Origin: Pandoraea sp.
GTDB lineage: Bacteria; Pseudomonadota; Gammaproteobacteria; Burkholderiales; Burkholderiaceae
DNA: 64,000 nucleotides
Direction: 5' to 3'
Assembly: GCF_004297875.1 (NCBI RefSeq)
Contig: NZ_SCSK01000069.1
Location: 1-64,000, forward strand
This document shows, piece by piece, positions 1 to 10,781 of the stretch. Position numbers and translations under genes: made by a program. How positions within the stretch are numbered: position 1 is the first letter of the stretch; each line of letters begins with the position of its first letter. Below the pieces are notes generated by a model. That model was not told the origin of the DNA. It saw only the letters and a list, made by a program, of their open reading frames with translations, and ran no database searches.

Positions 1-120
1 CTCGACAAAAAGCTCATGCGCTATATCCGTCAGTACAACAAGGATCCCAAACCATTGAAGTGGATCTACGCCGATCCGACACGGCGCATCACCGCCGATT
101 CTTCTGATTCAGTGGACTAG
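1..120 (+). CDS. IS630-type transposase, C-terminal end (partial)
   Basis: The frame is open from the first base and ends at TAG 118-120, giving 39 residues. It contains IRQYNKDPKPLKW, which resembles the conserved tail of IS630-family DDE transposases (the Y-I-x-x-Y-N-x-x-P-K-P-x-x-W pattern). Only the 3' end lies in the window, so the catalytic DDE residues and the left inverted repeat cannot be checked. The neighbouring open frame at 138-743 has no convincing start of its own, suggesting the element inserted into or beside that gene. Family assignment is by motif recognition. Confidence 0.7.
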   Translation, partial: LDKKLMRYIRQYNKDPKPLKWIYADPTRRITADSSDSVD

Positions 121-137
121 GGCACGACAAGATTGCC

Positions 138-743
138 GTGTTTGCCTACCGTGCGGGCGCAACTCCTGCGGCGTCGGCGCTCGTGCTGCAGACCACGTTC
201 GACATCAGCCGCTATTACGAGCGCTGCCAGCGCTATCCGGCGGTTTGCCCGGAAGACGGCAACTGGAAAGACGGCGGCCACGACCTGTATCCGGTGCCGG
301 GCACGCGCAAGCTGTTCGTGACCACCGGCGAACGCGTTTTCACGTTCGATCTGGACGCCAACCGGGCGGGTGGCGCCGCGGTGCTCGAGCCCTATGCGCC
401 AATGTTCGCGATCGACAGCACCGTGTCGCGCGCGCTGGAGAAAAAGTCGTCAAAAACCGGCCGCAGCCGTGCCGGGGAATTGCGGGTGGTGCTCAAGAAG
501 GGCGGCGTCAAGAGCATCTCCCAGGTTCCCGGCAGCCGGATCGTGCTGGCCCAGGCGGCGCCCTGGTTCGCCAGCGGCAGCGAGCTCAGCTACCACTACG
601 ACCGCAATACGCTGCTGGTGGCCACGCGAGCGAGCGACCGGCCCGATGTCGACCTGAGCGATGCACTCAAGATCCAGCTGCCGAAATCGACGTGGTTCTA
701 CAAGGCACGCGTGCTCGATTGGCAAACGCCAGCGACAGAATAG
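138..743 (+). pseudogene. Hypothetical protein, probably the 3' fragment of a disrupted gene
   Basis: The frame is 201 residues from a GTG at 138, with no ribosome binding site visible. It begins only 17 bases after the transposase stop and has no signal peptide, so it is probably the tail of a longer gene cut by the insertion sequence. The segment HDLYPVPGTRKLFVTT followed by VFTFDLD resembles one blade of a beta-propeller, but I do not recognise the family. Codon use looks like the surrounding genome. It may still be expressed from a promoter at the insertion sequence end. Confidence 0.45.
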
Positions 744-767
744 CCCGGCCGGAATAGCGGGCCGGCA

Positions 768-1757
768 TCAGGCAGTGGCCAGCGGCACCACTTCCTGGTC
801 GATCGCGCCGAAAATCGACCTGCCCTCGGCATCGGTCATCTCGATGCGCACGGTGTCGTGAAATTTCATGAATCCGGTTTGCGGCGCGCCATGCTCGATC
901 GTCTCCAGCATGCGGCGCTCGGCGATGCAGGCACTGCCCTTGCTGCGATCGACATTGGAAATCGTCCCCGAGCCGACGATCGTGCCGGCGCCGACGTTGC
1001 GGGTGCGGGCAATATGGGCCACCAGTTGCGCGAAATCGAACACCATGTCGGTGCCGCAGTCCGGTGCGCCGAATTTCTTGCCGTTCCACTGCACCATGAG
1101 CGGCCGGTGCACCTTGGCGTCACGCCAGGCATCGCCCAATTCATCGGGCGTCACCGCCACCGGCGAGAACGCCGTGGCCGGCTTGCTCTGAAAGAAGCCG
1201 AAACCCTTGGCCAGCTCCGCCGGAATCAGATTGCGCAGACTCACATCATTGACCAGCATCAACAGGCGAATGCTGGCCAGCGCGCGCTCTCGACTCGCGC
1301 CCATCGGCACGTCGGACGTCACCACCGCCACTTCCGCCTCGAAGTCGATACCGAAATCCTCCGACGCGCAGACGACGTCATCGCACGGTCCCAGCAGATC
1401 GTCGCTGCCGCCCTGATACATCAGGGGATCGGTCCAGAACTCCGGAGGCATCTCGGCGCCGCGTGCCTTGCGCACCAGCTCGACGTGATTGACGTAAGCC
1501 GAGCCATCGGCCCACTGATAGGCGCGCGGCAGCGGCGCCATGCACTCACGCGGATCGAAGGCGAAAGAATGCCGGCCGCGACCATGGTTGAGGGCCTCAT
1601 AGACCTCCTGGAGTTGCGGCGCGTAAAAATCCCAATCGTCGAGCACCCGCTGCAGGGTGGGTGCGATACCATCGGCGACTTGCGCGGTGGCGAGATCGCG
1701 GGAGACAACGATCAGCAAACCGTCGCGGGAACCATCTTTGAGCGTAGCGAGTTTCAT
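768..1757 (-). CDS. Fumarylacetoacetate hydrolase family protein
   Basis: This 329-residue protein has the FAH fold. The central block with DFEAEVAVV supplies the paired acidic metal ligands of the family, and the C-terminal half carries the typical VGSGTISN segment. Members hydrolyse or decarboxylate acylpyruvates and related 2-oxo acids, using Mg or Ca, in aromatic and amino-acid breakdown; the exact substrate cannot be read here. The length and the N-terminal FAH_N-like region resemble the fumarylacetoacetase-like type rather than the short 220-residue acylpyruvases. It is transcribed away from the IclR regulator at 1884, which may control it. Confidence 0.85.
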   Translation of the reverse strand: MKLATLKDGSRDGLLIVVSRDLATAQVADGIAPTLQRVLDDWDFYAPQLQEVYEALNHGRGRHSFAFDPRECMAPLPRAYQWADGSAYVNHVELVRKARGAEMPPEFWTDPLMYQGGSDDLLGPCDDVVCASEDFGIDFEAEVAVVTSDVPMGASRERALASIRLLMLVNDVSLRNLIPAELAKGFGFFQSKPATAFSPVAVTPDELGDAWRDAKVHRPLMVQWNGKKFGAPDCGTDMVFDFAQLVAHIARTRNVGAGTIVGSGTISNVDRSKGSACIAERRMLETIEHGAPQTGFMKFHDTVRIEMTDAEGRSIFGAIDQEVVPLATA

Positions 1758-1883
1758 CGTGAAATCAGAGCGGACCGAATTGGAGGCGAGGTTAGCACGC
1801 CGGCCAAAAATTATGATTAGTTAAATTTATTCTATAGTTGTGAATTACCTTCATGCTTGCCCAGGCGAGCCGACGTATATTTC

Positions 1884-2708
1884 ATGAACAGTGTACCTAA
1901 CGCCGAATCCGCCGATCTCGAACCGGAAGAAAAGCTGCGCTCCGGCATTCAATCCATCGAAGTCGGCTTCAAGCTGATCGAGGTCCTCACGCATGCCACG
2001 CAGGCATTGATGCTGCGCGATCTGGCCCAGTTGGCCGGCATGAGCCCGGCCAAGGCCCATCGCTACCTGGTGAGTTTTCAGCGACTCGGCCTCGTCATTC
2101 AGGACCCGATCTCGGGCCGCTATGATCTGGGCCCGTTCTCGCTGCGCATGGGCCTGGCCTGCCTGTCGCGCGTGGACGCCTTCAAGCAGGCCCGGATCGC
2201 TCTGACCGATCTGCGCGACACCATCGATCAGACGGTCGGCATCGCCGTCTGGGGCAATCATGGCCCGACCGTGGTGCACTGGATGGAGGCCTCGCACACG
2301 CTGCGCGTGAGCCTGCGTCTGGGCGACGTCATGCCGATGCTCACCTCGGCCACCGGCCGCCTGTTTGCCGCGTATTTGCCGCCTCGCCACACGGCTCCGC
2401 TGATCGAAGCCGAACTCGCCGAGGTGCAGGGCACGCGGCTGCAGGGCATGCCGACTACCCGCCAGGCCTATGACGCGCTGCTGGACGACGTGCGCGCCCA
2501 TGGGGCCGCGCGGGTCGAAGGCACGCTGCTGCCATCCATCCACGCCTTCTGCATGCCGGTGCTCGATGCCACCGGCCAGCTGGTGATGGGGCTCCTGGCG
2601 CTCGGCTCGGAAGCCCGTTTCGACAGCCGCTGGGGCGGGCCGATCGACACCGCGCTGCGCACGCTGTCGCAACGGCTATCGGCGGATATGGGGTACATTG
2701 AAGGCTAG
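1884..2708 (+). CDS. IclR family transcriptional regulator
   Basis: The product is 274 residues from the ATG at 1884. A TTG at 1857 in the same frame would add nine residues but lacks support. An N-terminal winged helix-turn-helix (about residues 20-85, with LRDLAQLAGMSPAKAHRYL as the recognition region) is followed by the IclR effector-binding domain to the C-terminus. IclR proteins bind small metabolites and repress or activate catabolic genes. Divergence from the FAH-family gene across about 125 bases of AT-rich DNA makes that gene the likeliest target; this is inference from position. Confidence 0.9.
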   Translation: MNSVPNAESADLEPEEKLRSGIQSIEVGFKLIEVLTHATQALMLRDLAQLAGMSPAKAHRYLVSFQRLGLVIQDPISGRYDLGPFSLRMGLACLSRVDAFKQARIALTDLRDTIDQTVGIAVWGNHGPTVVHWMEASHTLRVSLRLGDVMPMLTSATGRLFAAYLPPRHTAPLIEAELAEVQGTRLQGMPTTRQAYDALLDDVRAHGAARVEGTLLPSIHAFCMPVLDATGQLVMGLLALGSEARFDSRWGGPIDTALRTLSQRLSADMGYIEG

Positions 2709-2774
2709 GCCGGTTCGCCAGCCCTGTTTATCCCAAGGTTTTCCGAGCCGGGCAGGCCCGCCCGGCGCCCCCGC

Positions 2775-3917
2775 ATGCCCAGCCGCGCCGCCCAGTCCAT
2801 CCCGTTTGCACCTGCCTTGCGCGCGCCGCGCAGGCCATGGCTGCGCTCACTGGCGGTGCTCGCGTTCGTGGCCTTGCTGCACCTGCTGGGCGGCGTCTGG
2901 TTTGCGCGGCGCGAAGTCATGCCGCCCTCACCGAACACGCCGCCACTGCGCGTCACGCTGATACCCCTTGCGCCGGTGGGTGACGCGCCGATAAAAAAAC
3001 CTCTCCCTCCTCGGGCGGCGCCGCGTCGTCACGCCAAATCGCCGGGGCATGCCGTGAAAGCCCTTCCCAGACCGCCCGCTCGCCCCGGCCCGACTCCGTC
3101 ACCCTTGCCGCCCACTGCGACCGGAGAGCAGGCGGCGCTGGGCGGCATGCCGGCGGCAACGGCGCCACCATCAGCCGGGCCGCCGCAGTCGCGCCAGGGC
3201 GGCGGCACCCCCTTCGCACCACCGCCCTCGGCCGATCTCGAATACGACGCCTTCGTCAATGGCGTACGCAACCAGACCGGCATGATCCGCTGGCACAACG
3301 ACGGCCGCCATTACTCGCTGCAAGTTGCCATACCGCTGCTGTTCGTCGGCACCTTCAGCTATACCAGCGAGGGCGGCTTCGACGCCTACGGCATCGCGCC
3401 CGCCCGGTATGCCGAACAGCGCGGCAAGCATGCGCCGGCGGTCACCACCTTCGTGCGCGGCGCGCACCCCGAAATCACCTTCAGCAAGGTCGGCACCGTC
3501 CTGCCGCTGCCCGCCGGCGCACAGGACCGTTTCAGCATGGTGTTCGAGCTGGCGAGCCTGGCGCGCGGCGACCCCCGCCGTTACAGCCGCCCCGGTGCGA
3601 CGCAGCCGTTCTATATCGCCGATACCGACAGCGGTGAAATCTGGCCGATCGAATACGTCGGCCCGCAGACAATGTCCGGTCCCGACGGGTATCTGGAGAC
3701 CCGGCATTTCACCCGGCTGGCGCGCCGCACCGGCGACCGCCGCAAAATCGACGTCTGGCTCGCGCCGGCCTTGGGCTGGCTGCCCGTGCGGATCCGCCAG
3801 ACCGAGCCCGACGGCACCGAATTCGACCTGGTGCTGCGCCGCGGTCCGGGCGCCGCCAATGGACCGGAACCAGGAACCGGCGCCCCGGTCTGGGAGTCAA
3901 CGTTTAAACAGCCATGA
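2775..3917 (+). CDS. DUF3108 domain-containing membrane-anchored protein
   Basis: The product is 380 residues. An N-terminal transmembrane segment (about residues 27-45) follows a basic stretch, then comes a long Pro/Ala-rich linker (about 70-155). The DUF3108 domain fills the rest, starting near LEYDAFVNGVRNQTG and including a region rich in beta strands. The architecture resembles a TonB-like tether placing a periplasmic domain away from the inner membrane. The family is common in Burkholderiales and its function is not established. The start at 2775 is the first ATG consistent with the membrane segment. Confidence 0.8.
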   Translation: MPSRAAQSIPFAPALRAPRRPWLRSLAVLAFVALLHLLGGVWFARREVMPPSPNTPPLRVTLIPLAPVGDAPIKKPLPPRAAPRRHAKSPGHAVKALPRPPARPGPTPSPLPPTATGEQAALGGMPAATAPPSAGPPQSRQGGGTPFAPPPSADLEYDAFVNGVRNQTGMIRWHNDGRHYSLQVAIPLLFVGTFSYTSEGGFDAYGIAPARYAEQRGKHAPAVTTFVRGAHPEITFSKVGTVLPLPAGAQDRFSMVFELASLARGDPRRYSRPGATQPFYIADTDSGEIWPIEYVGPQTMSGPDGYLETRHFTRLARRTGDRRKIDVWLAPALGWLPVRIRQTEPDGTEFDLVLRRGPGAANGPEPGTGAPVWESTFKQP

Positions 3918-4081
3918 ACGTTAATTGAAATAACCACGTCACCACGGAGCGTTCTCAAGAAATCACGCCTGCAGGCCGTTAAATCATTCAAAGCGCCAGC
4001 ACTCAGGGCCCTCTTGAATTCGTCCTTAAGAGCACCATTTACGTGCCGAGAATATTTTTGCAGGAATACCGGAGAGCCGTC

Positions 4082-4339
4082 ATGCTGATGATCTACAACA
4101 GCCCTAATTACTGCGTCGTGGAGTTTGCCGCTCTGAGCGACAACCGCTCGCTTTCCGCGGGTGGCTACGAGATTGTCGACAAGCACGCGCGTCGAGAAAT
4201 CTTCCTGGACGGCGAATTGGCCGCCCAATTTCGGCAAGAAGTACAGAAATTGATCGCCACCGAACCCTCGGAAGACGAAGTCGACGACTTTCTTGGCCAG
4301 TTCGACAGCCTGATGACACATCCCGTCATACTCCACTGA
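4082..4339 (+). CDS. DUF3567 family small protein
   Basis: This is an 85-residue acidic soluble protein beginning MLMIYNSPNYCVVEF, the conserved opening of the DUF3567 family of Burkholderiales. The ATG at 4082 is preceded by GGAG at a suitable distance, so it is preferred to the upstream GTG at 4043. There is no signal peptide or membrane segment. The function is unknown. A strong rho-independent terminator follows within 30 bases, so it is probably a single-gene unit. Confidence 0.8.
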   Translation: MLMIYNSPNYCVVEFAALSDNRSLSAGGYEIVDKHARREIFLDGELAAQFRQEVQKLIATEPSEDEVDDFLGQFDSLMTHPVILH

Positions 4340-4366
4340 CGTCTCGCTGGTTTACGGCCTACCACC

Positions 4367-4393
4367 AACCCCGCCGCCGGCGGGGTTTTTGTT
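4367..4393 (+). terminator. Rho-independent terminator after the DUF3567 gene
   Basis: An inverted repeat, AACCCCGC with a 5-base loop and GCGGGGTT, is followed by a T-rich run (TTTTTGTTT). It lies between the convergent DUF3567 gene and the rhodanese gene. Confidence 0.85.
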
Positions 4394-4407
4394 TGCGCGG
4401 CGCTGGC

Positions 4408-4800
4408 TCAGCACTGCTCCCAGGGCAAACCCTCGCAGCGCCAGCCATTGGTCGCGTTGCGGTGATGGCGCGCATCGAGGTCGCCCTCGAAGCCGTGCAG
4501 CACACCATAGACGAGCGAAAAACCCTGTCGCTCGAGGGCCTCGCCGGCCGCCGCGCTACGGTTGCCGCTGCGGCAGATCAGGACGATCGGCCGGTCGGAT
4601 CTGGCGCCCGCGAGCTTGCGCACCCCGACGACGAAATGCGGGTTGATTTCCCAATGCGGCCCGTCGTTCCAGGCCACGTGCGCGGCGCCGATCGGATGGC
4701 CGACGAACAGGTACTCCATCTCGCTGCGGCAATCGATAAACAGGGCATCGGCCCGCTGTTGAAGCAATTCGTGGGCGCGCGAGGGCGCGAGAAATTCCAT
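4408..4800 (-). CDS. Rhodanese-like sulfurtransferase domain protein
   Basis: This is a single-domain rhodanese of 130 residues from the ATG at 4800. The active-site loop CRSGNRS carries the catalytic cysteine at about residue 76, so sulfane transfer through a persulfide is plausible. The frame extends to an ATG at 4848, but the family normally begins at the MEFLAPSRAHEL segment, so the shorter start was chosen. The protein has no signal peptide and is presumably cytoplasmic. Its physiological sulfur acceptor is unknown. Confidence 0.82.
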   Translation of the reverse strand: MEFLAPSRAHELLQQRADALFIDCRSEMEYLFVGHPIGAAHVAWNDGPHWEINPHFVVGVRKLAGARSDRPIVLICRSGNRSAAAGEALERQGFSLVYGVLHGFEGDLDARHHRNATNGWRCEGLPWEQC

Positions 4801-4990
4801 TTGGCGTTCCGCTGGTCGAGGTGGCAGCCGAGAAAAAACCCTTCGCATCGTGCGCCCATCAGGGTAGCGCCCGATGCGTCAGGCGCAAAACCATTAGAAT
4901 TATAGGTTTTAGCGCGGCCTGCGCCGACCGCTGCCGCCCAAAACCGGCAAGCGGCCCGCCGGCACTGCAGCACCGTCAGGACTCTTAGCG

Positions 4991-6061
4991 ATGAACCAAA
5001 ACGTTTCCCTTCCCCGCGAGCACGCCCAGACCGAACGCGGCTACACGCGCGGCCAGGCCCTGCCCGACCTGCTGCGGCAGCGCATCCTGATCCTGGATGG
5101 CGCGATGGGTACCATGATTCAGCGCTACAAGCTCGACGAAGCGCAATATCGCGGCGAGCGCTTTGCCGATTTTCCGCACGACGTGAAGGGCAATAACGAG
5201 TTGCTCTCGCTCACCCGGCCCGACGTGATCGGGGAGATTCATCGCCAGTATCTGGCCGCCGGGGCAGACATCATCGAGACCAACACGTTCGGCGCGACCC
5301 GGATTGCGCAGGCCGATTACCACATGGAGCATCTCGCCGACGCGATGAACGTGGCATCGGCCCGTCTTGCGCGCGCCGCATGCGACGAATTCAGCACGCC
5401 CGACAAGCCGCGCTTTGCCGCCGGCGCCATCGGCCCGACCCCCAAGACCGCCAGCCTGAGCCCGGACGTGAACGACCCCGGTGCACGCAACGTGACCTTC
5501 GACGCACTGCGCGATGCCTACTACGAACAGGCCAAGGCCCTGCTCGAGGGCGGCGTCGACCTGTTCCTGGTCGAAACGATTTTTGATACGCTCAACGCCA
5601 AGGCGGCACTGTTCGCACTCGACCAACTGTTCGAAGACACTGGCGAGCGCTTGCCGATCATGATCTCGGGCACCGTCACCGACGCCTCGGGCCGCATCCT
5701 GTCCGGGCAGACCGTTGAAGCATTCTGGAATTCGCTGCGCCACGCCAAGCCGCTGACCTTCGGGCTGAACTGCGCGCTGGGCGCGGCCCTGATGCGCCCG
5801 TACATCGCCGAATTGGCCAAGCTGTGCGATTGCTATGTGTCGTGCTACCCGAACGCCGGCTTGCCCAACCCGATGAGCGACACCGGTTTCGACGAAACGC
5901 CGGAGGTCACTTCCGGCCTGTTGCGCGAATTCGCCCAGGCGGGCCTGGTCAATATCGCCGGCGGATGCTGCGGCACCACGCCGGAGCACATCGCCGCAAT
6001 CGCCCAGGCACTCAAACAGGTCAAGCCGCGCACCTGGCCCAACCAATATCGGGAAGCCTGA
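4991..6061 (+). CDS. metH: Methionine synthase, homocysteine-binding module (split MetH, part 1)
   Basis: This 356-residue protein corresponds to the N-terminal Zn-dependent homocysteine S-methyltransferase domain of cobalamin-dependent methionine synthase. Likely Zn ligands are C261 (in FGLNCALGA) and C326/C327 (in GGCCGTTP). LDGAMGTMIQ near residue 36 is the family signature at the start of the barrel. The remaining MetH modules are in the next gene 30 bases downstream, so the two products must act together to methylate homocysteine to methionine. The split arrangement is typical of Burkholderiales. I see no cobalamin or SAH riboswitch in the 140 bases upstream. Confidence 0.93.
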   Translation: MNQNVSLPREHAQTERGYTRGQALPDLLRQRILILDGAMGTMIQRYKLDEAQYRGERFADFPHDVKGNNELLSLTRPDVIGEIHRQYLAAGADIIETNTFGATRIAQADYHMEHLADAMNVASARLARAACDEFSTPDKPRFAAGAIGPTPKTASLSPDVNDPGARNVTFDALRDAYYEQAKALLEGGVDLFLVETIFDTLNAKAALFALDQLFEDTGERLPIMISGTVTDASGRILSGQTVEAFWNSLRHAKPLTFGLNCALGAALMRPYIAELAKLCDCYVSCYPNAGLPNPMSDTGFDETPEVTSGLLREFAQAGLVNIAGGCCGTTPEHIAAIAQALKQVKPRTWPNQYREA

Positions 6062-6091
6062 GCCCGCCAACCTTACTGCCGAACCGACACC

Positions 6092-8806
<2,715 letters not shown>

Positions 8807-8811
8807 CGAGA

Positions 8812-8835
8812 CGCTTCGGCAGGACCGCCGAAGCG
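8812..8835 (+). terminator. Hairpin after metH (possible terminator)
   Basis: A 9-base-pair perfect stem, CGCTTCGGC and GCCGAAGCG with a 6-base loop, starts six bases after the metH stop. No T-run follows, so termination strength is uncertain. Confidence 0.45.
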
Positions 8836-8940
8836 CCTTACCCCCCCCACACGAGGCAATGCCTCGCGTCTTTTTCGCGCGCGTCGCCGGTTCGTCGCGG
8901 CGGCGCGCCTGCTTCGTCCGAATTTTGGAGCCACACGCCG

Positions 8941-9651
8941 ATGAATGCGCTGGACAACTTCCACCTCTTGCCGTTTCTCAACACGCTCCTGATTCTGGCG
9001 GTAGCCTTCGTTCTGGGCGGCGTCATCGGCTTTGAGCGCCAGTATCGCCAGCGCACCGCCGGGCTGCGCACCAACGTCCTGGTCGCCGTCGCGGCAGCCG
9101 CGTTTGTCGACCTGAGCATGCGCCTGATGCCTGGCGACACGCGCGTAATCGCCTACGTGGTGTCCGGCGTCGGGTTTCTCGGCGCCGGAGCGATCATGAA
9201 AGAGGGCGCCTCCATCCGCGGACTGAATACGGCCGCGACGCTGTGGGGCTCGGCAGCGGTCGGCGCATGCGCCGGCTCCGGATTACTCGCCGAGGCCGTG
9301 CTGACGGCCCTCTTCGTGCTGGCGGCCAACACCCTGCTGCGTCCAATGGTCAACCGCATCAACCGCGCGCCGATCAACGAGAGCGCCACCGAGGCCTCGT
9401 ACGCCTTGTCGGTCGTATGCGCGCGCGACGTGCAGCGCGAGGTGCTGGCTCAGGTCGAACAATGGCTTGAGCGCGCCAGCTATCCGGTGCGCGAGCTCGA
9501 CATTCAGCCGTTTGGCGACAACGACATCGAAATCGAGGCCCAGTTGCTGCCGACTTCCGTGCGAAGCGACGAACTGGATCGCCTGTGCGACCAGTTGAAG
9601 CAATTGAGTGGCGTCAGCCAGGTGTTCTGGAGTAGCCGTTCGGACGACTAA
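8941..9651 (+). CDS. MgtC/SapB family inner-membrane protein
   Basis: This 236-residue protein has four to five hydrophobic helices in its first 140 residues and a soluble ACT-like C-terminal domain. The conserved segments GFERQYRQRTAGLRTN and GFLGAGAIMKEG are the MgtC signature. MgtC proteins help cells cope with low Mg, acid or phosphate stress, in part by modulating the F1Fo ATP synthase in pathogens. The full C-terminal domain is present, as in true MgtC rather than the shorter SapB types. GGAG lies upstream of the ATG at 8941. The next gene is a small secreted protein that may be an acid-stress protein. Confidence 0.87.
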   Translation: MNALDNFHLLPFLNTLLILAVAFVLGGVIGFERQYRQRTAGLRTNVLVAVAAAAFVDLSMRLMPGDTRVIAYVVSGVGFLGAGAIMKEGASIRGLNTAATLWGSAAVGACAGSGLLAEAVLTALFVLAANTLLRPMVNRINRAPINESATEASYALSVVCARDVQREVLAQVEQWLERASYPVRELDIQPFGDNDIEIEAQLLPTSVRSDELDRLCDQLKQLSGVSQVFWSSRSDD

Positions 9652-9687
9652 TCTATCGTCAGGCAACGCAGATCTAACACCGGATCA

Positions 9688-9739
9688 TTACAAATGATTA
9701 CAACTCCTTACAGCATGCATGGAGGAGCATTTTTATACT
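9688..9739 (+). promoter_or_regulatory. Three phased TTACA repeats overlapping a promoter
   Basis: TTACA occurs at 9688, 9698 and 9708, exactly ten bases apart. A TATACT -10 element lies at 9734-9739, placing the last repeat at about -35. This is the layout of OmpR-type response-regulator activation sites. The first two copies (TACAAATGATTACA) also match most of the RstA box known in enterobacteria (TACATNTNGTTACA). It precedes the small secreted protein at 9818. Confidence 0.5.
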
Positions 9740-9817
9740 GAAGGCTCACTTTCCCAAGTGATAGTCCGCCAGGCAAGCAGGATCGCCTGCCGGACACAAC
9801 CTCGAAAGGAGTGTTTC

Positions 9818-10093
9818 ATGAAAAAATTGACGTTGACGCTTGCCGCAATTTCGCTGGCCGCCGCTTCGGCCCTGAGCTTCGCTCAAGCCAAAACCGAGGG
9901 CACCATGGCCAAGAGCCACGCGACCGAGCATGCCAAGAGCAAGAAGCAGAGCAAACATAGCAAGCTCAAGAAGAAAGAAGGCGAAGGCATGAAGAGTGGC
10001 GGTGCCGCCGACCAGGGCAGCATGGGCACCTCGGCGATGCCGGCGGCGCCTGCTGCGCCAGCCACCCCCGCCACCCCGGCCAAGCCGCAGTGA
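9818..10093 (+). CDS. Small secreted Lys/Ala-rich protein, possibly Asr-like
   Basis: This is a 91-residue protein with a clear Sec signal peptide (about residues 1-22, ending SFAQA). After it come a highly basic Lys/His/Ser-rich middle and a Pro/Ala repeat tail (AAPATPATPAK). The ATG at 9818 follows AAAGGA; the open frame extends back to 9719 but that part has no ribosome site. Composition and signal peptide recall the E. coli acid-shock protein Asr, but this is compositional similarity, not demonstrated homology. The promoter carries three phased TTACA repeats. It is likely a periplasmic stress protein. Confidence 0.7.
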   Translation: MKKLTLTLAAISLAAASALSFAQAKTEGTMAKSHATEHAKSKKQSKHSKLKKKEGEGMKSGGAADQGSMGTSAMPAAPAAPATPATPAKPQ

Positions 10094-10219
10094 CAGCACA
10101 AGCCGCACAGCGGCGCGGTTTAGGACTTACCTGAACCAACGGACGGGAAATGTCACCAGGGCAAGGCATTTCCCGCTCAAGCAGGCCTTGGTGCGGTTTC
10201 GTCGCCGAACGTGTGCCCC

Positions 10220-10261
10220 AAATGAAAAAAGCCCCCTGAATTCAGGAGGCTTTTTTCATTT
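10220..10261 (+). terminator. Bidirectional rho-independent terminator
   Basis: An A-rich arm (AAATGAAAAAAGCC) and a T-rich arm (GGCTTTTTTCATTT) flank CCCTGAATTCAGGA. This forms a long, nearly perfect hairpin with A/T runs on both sides. It separates the convergent small secreted protein gene and the DUF1840 gene and should serve both. Confidence 0.88.
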
Positions 10262-10312
10262 GGGCGGGAGCGAGCCAACGCTCGCTTGACCTCGATACGC
10301 GGCAGCTGCCGC

Positions 10313-10633
10313 TCAGACGCCCCACATCACGTCAGCGTTTTCCTTCTTGGCTTCACGCAGCATGTCGAGCAACGGGTAAGCGCGCTGCGACAGTCCCAGC
10401 AACTCCTCTTCGTCCCGCTCCTCCGGATCGCTGTGCTCGGCCTTCATTGCTTCGATGTGCTGCTTATCCTGTGCCATCGCCGCTTCGAGCTTGGCAATCG
10501 CCACATCCATCTCGGTGTGCGAGATCACGCCGCGTTCCCCCAGCTTCTTGTCGATCAGGCCCAACAGGAAGCGGGCCAGGTCGGTTTGCATGATCAGCGC
10601 GGGGGCCGCGGTCGACTTGAAAGTAATCAACAT
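10313..10633 (-). CDS. DUF1840 domain-containing protein
   Basis: This is a 106-residue soluble, acidic, mostly helical protein. The opening MLITFKSTAAPALIMQTDLA and the Leu/Glu-rich remainder match the DUF1840 family found in betaproteobacteria. No catalytic motif, signal peptide or membrane segment is visible, and no function is established. It is transcribed towards the bidirectional terminator at 10220 and away from argS. Confidence 0.8.
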   Translation of the reverse strand: MLITFKSTAAPALIMQTDLARFLLGLIDKKLGERGVISHTEMDVAIAKLEAAMAQDKQHIEAMKAEHSDPEERDEEELLGLSQRAYPLLDMLREAKKENADVMWGV

Positions 10634-10746
10634 GTTGCACCTACCTTTCTGCTCTTATGATTGAATCCAGGTCTTGGCCCTTGCGTTACGGCCTCTGGAA
10701 CATGATACACCTGTTAAAATTCACAACTCTCGAAAATGTCTCCTAC

Positions 10747-10772
10747 ATCCGGAAAATTCCGGATACTCCGGA
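10747..10772 (+). promoter_or_regulatory. TCCGGA repeats just upstream of argS
   Basis: TCCGGA occurs at 10748, 10758 and 10767. The first two form the inverted repeat ATCCGGAA-AA-TTCCGGAT. The cluster ends nine bases before the argS start, where no clear ribosome binding site is seen. It could be an operator or an mRNA structure affecting argS translation; no known factor is assigned. Confidence 0.35.
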
Positions 10773-10781
10773 CTCTCCGCT

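Noticed and set aside
4849..4990. Possible SAH or cobalamin riboswitch before metH
   Set aside because: The 140-base leader has no B12-box or SAH-riboswitch core that I can recognise.
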